Shown here in pieces: positions 40,216 to 47,129 of a stretch of 47,129 nucleotides of DNA. Source of the DNA: Candidatus Abyssobacteria bacterium SURF_5. Lineage in GTDB: Bacteria > Abyssobacteria > SURF-5. The position numbers were made by a program, and so were the translations under genes. Within the stretch, counting starts at the first letter, position 1. Each line of letters opens with the position of its first letter. The stretch is from positions 1-47,129 of the forward strand of contig QZKU01000047.1 in the NCBI GenBank assembly GCA_003598085.1. Reading direction: 5' to 3'. The notes beneath the pieces are model-generated. The model made no database searches. It saw nothing but the letters and a program-made list of their open reading frames with translations, and was not told the DNA's origin.

Positions 40216-42045
40216 ATGAAGATAGAAGACTCGAAAAGCGGCGGCTACGCTCTCGCGAAAAGGACGCTTCCTTTTGTGCGGCCATATCGGGTTGGAGTGC
40301 TGGGCGCCATATTCCTTACGGTGCTGACCTCCTCCATGGATGCGGCCGAGCCTCTTTTGATGAAAGTTCTCTTTGATTCGTTCGCGGTAAAACATCTCAA
40401 CATGCTACTCGGGGCAGCCGGCGGTCTGATCGCGCTCGGAATGAGCCGGCAGGCGATCGGGGGATTGCTCAGCGTTATCATGTGGTACGTACACATGGGA
40501 GTCAATGTAAACATCCAGAAGGCAGTGGTCGAGCGCCTGTATTCGCTTCCGCTCTCTTTCTTCCGCAATGAAAATGCAGGCGGCATAATCACGAAAATGA
40601 ATCAATCGATTGCCGGGTATCTTGCGGCTCTGTCTGAAATAACGACAAAAGTCCTGCCCAACATCCTTTATCTCCTCTTCTCTTTGATTTCCATGTGTGT
40701 TCTCGACTGGCGCCTGTTCCTGCTGGCTCTTGTCTTTGCGCCGCTTCCTTCCCTCATCGGCGTATGGGCTTCGACCGAACAGACGCAGAGAGAAAAAAAG
40801 CTGCTTGTCCGCTGGGCCCAGGTGTATTCCCGTTTCTACGAGGCATTGTCCGGCATCGCCGTCGTAAAAAGCTTCGCGAAGGAACATGAGGAGATGCTGA
40901 ATTTTATAGGCAGAGTGAGAGATACGAACCGGATTGTCATGAAAGGCGTGATCAGGGATAATACGATCGGCTCGACCAACAACCTCATCGTCACCTTTAG
41001 CCGCGTGCTGGTGGCGGCTGTCGGCGGCTATATGGTGATCCAGGGGAAAACCACCGTCGGGACCGTTGTCGCGTTCATCAGCTACATGGGCGGCCTCTAC
41101 GGCCCGGTCCAGGGGCTCACCGGCACGTATCAGATTCTGCGAAAGGCTTCGGTGTTCCTGAAGTCCATTTTCGGCATCCTGGACGCGCCCGACCCGCTCA
41201 AGGACGAACCGGATGCAATCGCAATCTCGAAAATTCGAGGCGAAATCCAGTTTTCAAACGTCTCGTTCAGCTATAACGGCACACAACCGGTGCTCAGCGA
41301 CATCTCCTTTCACGTTCATCCCGGCGAGACTATCGGGCTCATCGGCCCGAGCGGCTCGGGCAAGACCACGATCATCTCGCTTCTCCAACGTTTTGAAAAT
41401 CCGGTCTCGGGAGAGATTCTCGTTGACGGCATCAATGTCAAGAGTCTTCGCATCGGCTCCCTCCGTTCTCAAATCGGATTCGTTCTCCAGGACAATATCC
41501 TCTTCAACACAACGATCCGCGATAACATCGCCTACGGCCGGCCCGACGCATCCACGGAGGAGATAGAAAAGGTCGCCGTCGCCGCCAACGCTCATGACTT
41601 TATCATGAGCCTGCCGAAAGGTTATGACACATTGGTGGGTGAGGGAGGCAAATGCTTCTCGATGGGACAGCGCCAGCGCATCGCAATCGCGCGCGCGCTC
41701 CTGAAAGACCCGCCAATCATTATTCTCGACGAAGCCACATCGGCTCTCGACATCGAGTGCGAATCGCTCGTCCAGGAAGCGCTCAACCGGCTGATGCAGG
41801 GGCGCACGGTCATCGTTATCGCTCACCGGCTGCAAACGGTAGTCAACGCCAATCGCATCATGGTGCTGCGGGAAGGCCGTATCGTCGAAGCAGGCTCCCA
41901 CAGCGAGCTCATAACTGCAGACAGCTATTATGCTTCACTGATCAAAAAACAAAACGGCGGCTGGCAGCAATCAGAAACGTCCCCGATACAATTGGACAAA
42001 ATGCCGGTCACACAAATGCCGGTAGACATATCGGTTTGTAATTAG
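40216..42045 (+). CDS. ABC exporter (fused membrane and ATPase domains)
   Basis: 609 residues, an MsbA/lipid-exporter-like half transporter. The first 320 residues hold about six membrane segments (for example VGVLGAIFLTVLT and VLPNILYLLFSLISMCVL). The ATPase has Walker A GPSGSGKTT, Q-loop GFVLQDN, signature FSMGQRQR, Walker B IIILDEATSALD and H-loop IAHRL. The signature is FSMGQ instead of LSGGQ, a tolerated change. It works as a homodimer or with a partner; no second half is adjacent. The substrate is unknown (lipid, peptide or drug). GGGAGAG precedes the ATG. Confidence 0.92.
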   Translation: MKIEDSKSGGYALAKRTLPFVRPYRVGVLGAIFLTVLTSSMDAAEPLLMKVLFDSFAVKHLNMLLGAAGGLIALGMSRQAIGGLLSVIMWYVHMGVNVNIQKAVVERLYSLPLSFFRNENAGGIITKMNQSIAGYLAALSEITTKVLPNILYLLFSLISMCVLDWRLFLLALVFAPLPSLIGVWASTEQTQREKKLLVRWAQVYSRFYEALSGIAVVKSFAKEHEEMLNFIGRVRDTNRIVMKGVIRDNTIGSTNNLIVTFSRVLVAAVGGYMVIQGKTTVGTVVAFISYMGGLYGPVQGLTGTYQILRKASVFLKSIFGILDAPDPLKDEPDAIAISKIRGEIQFSNVSFSYNGTQPVLSDISFHVHPGETIGLIGPSGSGKTTIISLLQRFENPVSGEILVDGINVKSLRIGSLRSQIGFVLQDNILFNTTIRDNIAYGRPDASTEEIEKVAVAANAHDFIMSLPKGYDTLVGEGGKCFSMGQRQRIAIARALLKDPPIIILDEATSALDIECESLVQEALNRLMQGRTVIVIAHRLQTVVNANRIMVLREGRIVEAGSHSELITADSYYASLIKKQNGGWQQSETSPIQLDKMPVTQMPVDISVCN

Positions 42046-42307
42046 GCAATTGCCTTGAGTTTTTCCTGTCTGAGTCCGCGGCTCTGCCGCCGGGACGTAT
42101 TTCAATGATCCTTTCTCTCACAGACAACGATGCCGTTTGCGCCCGAATGCGGGAGCTGAATCTGAAAAAAATTCCTCTTTACCCGGAACTTTTTTCCCTT
42201 CTCACAAAGTCCGCAACAGGAATTCCTCCCTGAATGATATTGGAATTTTCTTCACAAATAACTGAAGGAAGCGGTCTTGGACCAGCCTCTCAGTGCGGCT
42301 TAGCCCG

Positions 42308-42322
42308 TGGCACTGAATTTGC
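42308..42322 (+). promoter_or_regulatory. Sigma-54-type promoter before the beta-helix/cohesin gene
   Basis: TGGCAC (42308-42313) and TTGC (42319-42322) place GG and GC exactly 10 bp apart, a near-consensus -24/-12 element. Transcription would start near 42334. The rest of the 42046-42430 spacer has only a GGCAATTGCC palindrome at the exporter's stop codon. Confidence 0.6.
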
Positions 42323-42430
42323 CTTTGCTACAGATGGTGATTTGTAGGCATTGTAAGCGGTCCCGAGCGCAACCGCCTGGTCGAGCAATGAGCTTTGGCA
42401 GCCTTTGAATGGCCGCCACCCGCGTGAAAA

Positions 42431-45400
42431 ATGAAACTATGTTTTTGCCCCCGCCAGACAGTCTCTGAGCAAGCCCCCATAATGATAGATGCTTCGCCCT
42501 TGGTGGGTTCCCGCTTTGGATCGCTTCGCCTGATCGGATCACAAGTGAACGCGAGCAGAAAAACCGGGTGCATACCTGTCGCGGCCGTGAGACTGAGGCC
42601 GGGTGTCATTCCGGCTCTTACGCTGGTTATGGTCCTTTTCCTGTCAACAGCGGCCGCAGGAGAAATCCTTCACGTACCGGATAATTTCCCAACCATTCAG
42701 TCCGCTTTGGACGCGGCGACGGACGGCGATACCGTAATCCTCAGCGACGGTCTATACTCAGGCATCGGGAATAAAAACCTGAGCTTTCAGGGAAAGGCAA
42801 TCCTTCTGCGTTCGCAGAACGGGCCAATCACTTGCGTTATCGACTGCGAGAACGACGGAAGAGCTTTTCTCTTCAACAAGGGCGAATCAGCGGCATCGGT
42901 TGTAGATGGTCTCACGATCACCCGGGGTTCCATCTTCGGCGGCGGCGGTGCTATTTATTGCTATAGATCGTCTCCAACGATTTCCAACTGCGTCATCACC
43001 GGGAACTCCTCCAGCGGTTTTGGCGGCGCCATCGCTTGCGCTTACTCCTCATTTCCCTCGATACACAATTGCGAAATCAGCGGTAATTCCTCTTCGCTGG
43101 GCGGCGCAATCTATTGCAGCGCATCTTCCTCGCCGCATATCAGCGGGAGCACGATAAGCGATAATTCGGCGGATTCCGGTGGAGCCATTTACAGCAGGAC
43201 GGCTGCCCCCAGCATCACAAATTCCATTTTGTGGAATAATTCGGCCGCTGCAGGAAGTGAAATCGCGCTTGCAGTTGACTCAACCCTTGACGTTGATTTC
43301 TGTGATGTTGAAGGCGGAGAGGCGGCGGTATCCGCAGAGGACGGCTCTAGCCTCATTTGGGGGGCAAACAATATCGATTCCGACCCTGTGTTCGTGGATG
43401 CGCGGCAGGGAAATTATCGGTTGGGTTACGGCAGCGAATGCATAAACTCCGGAACGACCAACGGCTCCGTCGCTGACGGCTTTACGGATATGGGAGTGTA
43501 TCCCGCGGTGACCGCGGACGACGAGCCGGGCCAGAATCATGCAACCATCGGAGCTGCCCTGGCAGATCTGGCCTTCATTGACGCATGGGGCGGTTCCGTC
43601 GTGGTCTTCCCGGGCCGCTATTTTGAAGACATCTCCATCAGAGAAGGGATAGACCTCATCGGCGCCGGTCCGCACCAATCGATAATCGAGGCGCCGAAAG
43701 GGATTTCCTGCATCGGCATAGGGAGCGCGCATATCAGCGGTTTTATGATACGCGATGCGATAGACGGAATCACGATTGACGCTTCCTCGCCGGTTATCTC
43801 GAATAACGTTTTCACCGGCTGCGTGAATTCCGCTCTTACCTGCAAAGCTTCGTCCAGTCCAACCATAAGAAATAATACGATCGATAAGATTGCCGGCGGC
43901 GGCATCATCATCGGCCCGGGCGCCTCTCCCGTCATGGTTAACAACATCATTTCCAATACCGTACGCGGGATCACTGCGACAGGGGGAGACGGCTTTCGAA
44001 TCGACTACAACAATCTGTATAACGTATCCGAACCTTACTCCGGCTGCTCAGCCGGCCCGCATGACATCGCGGCGGACCCAATGTTCATCGATTCGGCAGC
44101 CAACGATTATCGTCTCAACAAATGCTCGTTCGCCATTGATGCGGGGGACGCGGTCGAGGCGTTGACGATGGACTATCTGGCGTTGAGTCTGGAGATATAC
44201 GTCAACGAGGTGACCAATATCAGCACGGGAGACATTATCTGGATAACCGACGGCGTGAATATCGAAAACGCAACTGTCGCCGGGTTTGACGCAGACTTGA
44301 TCTACATCGAAAACGGTTTCGAGAACAGTTACCGCGCGGCCGACGGAGCGTATGTCGCTTCTCGATTTTCGATCTATTCGACCGAGCCCGCCCCAGACGG
44401 AGGCAGAGTCAATATGGGAGCATATGGCGGCGCCCCGGAGGCCGCAACCAGCGAATCTGTAACGGATGACGACGGCGACGCCTGCTCCGAGTGTGAGAGC
44501 GATTGCGATGACGCGAATGGACAGGTTTATCCCGGCGCCCAGGAGACATGCAACAGCATCGATGATGACTGCGACGGCCTCGTGGACCTCAATGACCCGG
44601 ACTGCACCGGCCTCATCTATTACTACAATGACAGCGACCAGGACGGCTACGGCGTCGACGGCGATACGCGGCAACGCTGCGCGCCAGAGTCTCCGTACAC
44701 TGCCACGAGCGCCGGCGATTGTGATGACGCGAATGAAAACATCAATCCCGGAATTCAGGAAATATGCAATGGGATCGACGACGACTGCGACATGCTTGTT
44801 GACGCAGAAGACCCGGACACCATCGAAGCCGGCACCTACTACAGGGACGACGACGATGACGGCTACGGCGTCGACGGCGACATGCAACGACTCTGTGCGC
44901 CGCAGGCTCCCTATACCGCCCTGGAAGCAGGTGATTGCGATGACGAAAATATTCAAATCAATCCCGGCTCGCAGGAGATATGCAACGGCGCAGACGACGA
45001 CTGCGACAGCCGTATCGATGATGACGATGACAACTGTATCGGACTCAGCAGCTACTATAAGGATGAAGACGAGGACGGCCATGGCGTGGAGGGCGAGCTG
45101 CAACAGCGGTGTGACCCGGAATATCCCTACACCGCGCTGGTAGGCGACGATTGTGATGATACGGCCTCGACCGTGTATCCCGGGGCTCTCGAAACCGCCT
45201 GTGACGGAATCGATCAGGATTGCGACGGAAGCGATTCGTGTTCCTGCCGGATCATTGCGGAAAATGCCGCAGTTTCAGGTGGAAATCTTGTCCGCGTGCC
45301 GGTGCGGCTCGAGACCGCCTGCAATATCGTGGATGCATTCAGCTTCGATTTCGATTATTCGGAATGTCATCTCTTGGGCTACCTGTCGTTTACCGGAAAC

Positions 45401-45856
45401 TACACGCGCGGCGACCTGACTGCTAACTGGGATTATATCGACGCATGGGAGGTCTCCGCCGGCGTGGTGCGCGTTGCAGGTCTCACTCTGAATGATATAA
45501 TCCTCGAGGGAGAAAGAGGCGTACTCGTTGAATTGGAATTTGAATTGCTGCAGTGCACGCCCGATGACACCTGCAGCAATGCTCTCACAAATCTCGCCAG
45601 TGACATAAACGGGTGGGGCGTCGTTCCCGGCACATTCGAGTGCGACTGCCCGTCTGACGGCGATGTGAATGGCGACGGACAGGCGACCCCCGGCGACGCG
45701 CTCCTCGCATTTCAGCATTATCTGGGGACAGTTCAACTGACGCCATGCGAAGCCGAGCATGCAGATGTGGACGGAGACGCGCTCGTCAGCCTCTCAGACT
45801 CACTGTGCATATTCCAGTGCTATATGGGAAACCCGTGTCCCGAACTCTGCCCATGA
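42431..45856 (+). CDS. Exported beta-helix / MopE-repeat / cohesin / dockerin protein
   Basis: The frame is open from 42431. The signal peptide, however, begins at a GTG at 42587 (VRLRPGVIPALTLVMVLFLS...), which is probably the real start despite a weak ribosome binding site. In 42431 numbering, a right-handed beta-helix runs from about 90 to 640 (repeated GGAIYC, SPTISNC, NSSSGFGGAI). Four exact 72-residue MopE-like putative metal-binding repeats follow at about 690-935 (DCDDAN...PG.QE.CNG.DDDCD). A cohesin-like domain lies at about 940-1070 (NIVDAFSFDFDYS, FTGNYTRGDL) and a dockerin at 1076-1140, with two DxNGDG/DxDGDA calcium loops. It is a large secreted surface protein that can bind partners through cohesin-dockerin pairs. 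It is followed after 54 bp by a second cohesin gene. Confidence 0.87.
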   Translation: MKLCFCPRQTVSEQAPIMIDASPLVGSRFGSLRLIGSQVNASRKTGCIPVAAVRLRPGVIPALTLVMVLFLSTAAAGEILHVPDNFPTIQSALDAATDGDTVILSDGLYSGIGNKNLSFQGKAILLRSQNGPITCVIDCENDGRAFLFNKGESAASVVDGLTITRGSIFGGGGAIYCYRSSPTISNCVITGNSSSGFGGAIACAYSSFPSIHNCEISGNSSSLGGAIYCSASSSPHISGSTISDNSADSGGAIYSRTAAPSITNSILWNNSAAAGSEIALAVDSTLDVDFCDVEGGEAAVSAEDGSSLIWGANNIDSDPVFVDARQGNYRLGYGSECINSGTTNGSVADGFTDMGVYPAVTADDEPGQNHATIGAALADLAFIDAWGGSVVVFPGRYFEDISIREGIDLIGAGPHQSIIEAPKGISCIGIGSAHISGFMIRDAIDGITIDASSPVISNNVFTGCVNSALTCKASSSPTIRNNTIDKIAGGGIIIGPGASPVMVNNIISNTVRGITATGGDGFRIDYNNLYNVSEPYSGCSAGPHDIAADPMFIDSAANDYRLNKCSFAIDAGDAVEALTMDYLALSLEIYVNEVTNISTGDIIWITDGVNIENATVAGFDADLIYIENGFENSYRAADGAYVASRFSIYSTEPAPDGGRVNMGAYGGAPEAATSESVTDDDGDACSECESDCDDANGQVYPGAQETCNSIDDDCDGLVDLNDPDCTGLIYYYNDSDQDGYGVDGDTRQRCAPESPYTATSAGDCDDANENINPGIQEICNGIDDDCDMLVDAEDPDTIEAGTYYRDDDDDGYGVDGDMQRLCAPQAPYTALEAGDCDDENIQINPGSQEICNGADDDCDSRIDDDDDNCIGLSSYYKDEDEDGHGVEGELQQRCDPEYPYTALVGDDCDDTASTVYPGALETACDGIDQDCDGSDSCSCRIIAENAAVSGGNLVRVPVRLETACNIVDAFSFDFDYSECHLLGYLSFTGNYTRGDLTANWDYIDAWEVSAGVVRVAGLTLNDIILEGERGVLVELEFELLQCTPDDTCSNALTNLASDINGWGVVPGTFECDCPSDGDVNGDGQATPGDALLAFQHYLGTVQLTPCEAEHADVDGDALVSLSDSLCIFQCYMGNPCPELCP
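44501..45250 (+). repeat. Four MopE-like repeats at exact 216-bp spacing
   Basis: The DCDD motif begins at 44501, 44717, 44933 and 45149, exactly 216 bp apart each time. The units differ at many silent and replacement sites, so the length is conserved by selection rather than by recent copying. Confidence 0.8.
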
Positions 45857-45910
45857 GGTGAAACCGCTTCCGCGGCCTGAAAAGCGAAGGAGACCGCAGA
45901 GGAACTGTTA

Positions 45911-46702
45911 ATGAGATATCAAAGCTTTCTCAGCCTTTGCCTGCTCATCCTTATCATATTTGCTCAATACACCGGCGCGCTGGCGCAAGAGTGCGCGATT
46001 TCATTGGACAGCCGGCAGGCGCAGAGCAGCAGCAGCGTAACGCTCTGTGTCACCATCGATCAGGCGCCAAATGTCGTGGACGCATTCGGCCTTGACGTTA
46101 TATATGATACCGGTATCCTTACTTATACGGGGAACTGGCTGGAGGGCGATCTGGGGGCCGGATTTCAATTCCTGGACGTGAACGAGCTCGTCCCCGGACA
46201 AATCAGAATCGGCGGCTTCACCACTGAGTATCCCATCGGGCAGCAATCGGCCGGTACGATATCCTGCCTCGAATTCGTTGTCGGCGAATGCGGCTCCACC
46301 ACGCTCACGCTTTCAAATCTGGTCGATGATATTTCCGGATGGCCAAAATGTGATGGACAACTCTCCTGCCTGTCTCACGAGTTGACGAACATACACCTTC
46401 AATTCCCGGTGAACCAGGCACTACTGTCACAGCCTCCCACCTTCACTTGGTCCGCCGACGGTGGAACCAGTAATGTCTTCGCCGTCGACATTGGCGGCTC
46501 CCCGGGTTTGCCGAAGTACTGGTCCACCTATGAAGATCTTCATCAAATCATCAACAACTCGGCGTGGACAATACCAGCGCCGATATGGAATTCAATCCCG
46601 TCCGGTACTGAACTATTCTGGCGCGTTCGCGGCGTTGATCTCGATGCCGCTCCGCCTGATATCATCATCAGCGATGAAATATGGTCCTTCAGCAAGCAGT
46701 AG
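45911..46702 (+). CDS. Exported cohesin-domain protein
   Basis: 263 residues with a signal peptide (MRYQSFLSLCLLILIIFAQY..., cut near ALAQ). Residues 28-155 form a cohesin-like domain homologous to that of the upstream protein (NVVDAFGLDVIYD, YTGNWLEGDL, IRIGGFTTEY). Residues 160-263 form an Fn3-like module (SQPPTFTWSADGG, TELFWRVRGVDLD). There is no dockerin, membrane anchor or sorting signal. AGAGGAA precedes the ATG and the gap to the upstream gene is 54 bp, so both are likely made from one mRNA. It could hold the upstream protein's dockerin. Confidence 0.85.
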   Translation: MRYQSFLSLCLLILIIFAQYTGALAQECAISLDSRQAQSSSSVTLCVTIDQAPNVVDAFGLDVIYDTGILTYTGNWLEGDLGAGFQFLDVNELVPGQIRIGGFTTEYPIGQQSAGTISCLEFVVGECGSTTLTLSNLVDDISGWPKCDGQLSCLSHELTNIHLQFPVNQALLSQPPTFTWSADGGTSNVFAVDIGGSPGLPKYWSTYEDLHQIINNSAWTIPAPIWNSIPSGTELFWRVRGVDLDAAPPDIIISDEIWSFSKQ

Positions 46703-47129
46703 CGGCGCTGCGCCCTCTGCTTGATCCGCAGATCCCACTGATTTCCGCGGACTCTTTCCAAAATCCAAAATCGGCAATAGAAACTAAAATGGAGGAACCG
46801 TGATCAACGCCGTTTTGGCGCAGGAATGACATTTTAAGGTTTATCATCGGCGTTCATCGGCGGTTGAAGAGAGAGATTCTTCCCCCGCGAACCACGCGAA
46901 ACGCGTGGCAGGTCAGCGGGGTCAGAATGATGAAAGAGGCAGGTCAAAATGACGCGACCACGGATGCCCCTACGATGGATAAATAAATTGGTTCAAGAAA
47001 TTCGTTAGTCGAGTAGACATTCCAAAGGTTTCCTGTAGGTCTGCTTTGTGTTCCCCGTTTGCTCCTCTCTTTCGATATGAGGAGTGTCACAAGATTCGAC
47101 CCTGGGAACCATTCTAATGCCCCTCACAG
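46703..47129. other. Repeat-rich non-coding end of the window
   Basis: No gene is supported here. The stretch contains GCAGGAATGAC at 46820-46830 (shared with 9040-9050). A GTTCATCGGCGGTTGAA segment at 46851-46867 is the reverse of the decamer type seen at 126-155. A perfect hairpin CCACGCG-AAA-CGCGTGG lies at 46892-46908. The following 200 bp are AT-rich and show no open frame. Confidence 0.6.

Noticed and set aside
42045-42054. GGCAATTGCC followed by TTGAGTTTTT as a terminator of the ABC exporter gene
   Set aside because: The palindrome has no loop, so the hairpin would be very weak.
1-47129. CRISPR array, tRNA or rRNA genes
   Set aside because: No regularly spaced direct repeats with unique spacers, no cloverleaf-like segment and no rRNA sequence were seen on reading the spacers.

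Overview
The window reads as a chromosomal segment of a free-living, probably anaerobic or microaerophilic Gram-negative bacterium with a large genome, most likely from an uncultured lineage near Desulfobacterota or similar deep-branching groups. This is inference from gene content: a selenoprotein gene, adenosylcobalamin acyl-CoA mutase genes, many CoA-ester enzymes, two sigma-54-type promoters, exported proteins with cohesin, dockerin and MopE-like repeats, and radical SAM proteins. No rRNA, tRNA, CRISPR array or phage gene was found. Short dispersed repeats and decayed gene ends in the spacers point to a repeat-rich genome.

Layout. 1-600: repeat-rich spacer with what looks like the end of an IS21-type element. 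600-7260: three exported proteins, namely a very large propeller/lipase protein, a Tat-exported sulfatase and a small hypothetical protein. 7261-9291: a spacer with the decayed 3' end of a class Ic aminotransferase gene, and an unusual APH-fold kinase. 9292-16091: metabolic genes (an enoyl-CoA isomerase-like protein, a mandelate racemase family enzyme, a radical SAM/SPASM protein, a nitronate monooxygenase/FabK-like protein, an exported CocE-type hydrolase). 16311-16868: an exported PRC-barrel protein.

16976-27744, all on the minus strand, is the most interesting part: a GntR/UTRA regulator, a divergent acyl-CoA mutase large subunit, a radical SAM/PDZ protein, the mutase B12-binding subunit, a remnant of an acyl-CoA synthetase gene, a UGSC-type selenoprotein (an in-frame UGA followed by a SECIS-like hairpin), a ferredoxin:thioredoxin-reductase-like iron-sulfur protein, a DUF6282 hydrolase-like protein, an acyl-CoA synthetase and an acyl-CoA dehydrogenase. 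Gene order and spacing suggest one regulated catabolic unit that activates an organic acid, oxidises it and rearranges its carbon skeleton. The selenoprotein and its FTR-like partner would supply redox chemistry of unknown purpose.

28103-33955: a short QueG-like iron-sulfur protein, a PaaG-like enoyl-CoA isomerase/hydratase, an ACT-domain malic enzyme, a DUF3795 protein, a phosphotriesterase-like hydrolase and a PfkB kinase lacking its catalytic Asp. 34215-37946: a Ser/Thr kinase behind a sigma-54-type promoter, a PEP mutase/isocitrate lyase family enzyme, and a translationally coupled nucleotidyltransferase/metallophosphoesterase pair. 38050-42045: a class III aminotransferase with a clear terminator, a 0.7-kb spacer with a possible gene remnant, and an ABC exporter. 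42308-46702: a sigma-54-type promoter, a beta-helix/MopE-repeat/cohesin/dockerin protein and a smaller cohesin protein. The window ends in repeat-rich non-coding DNA.
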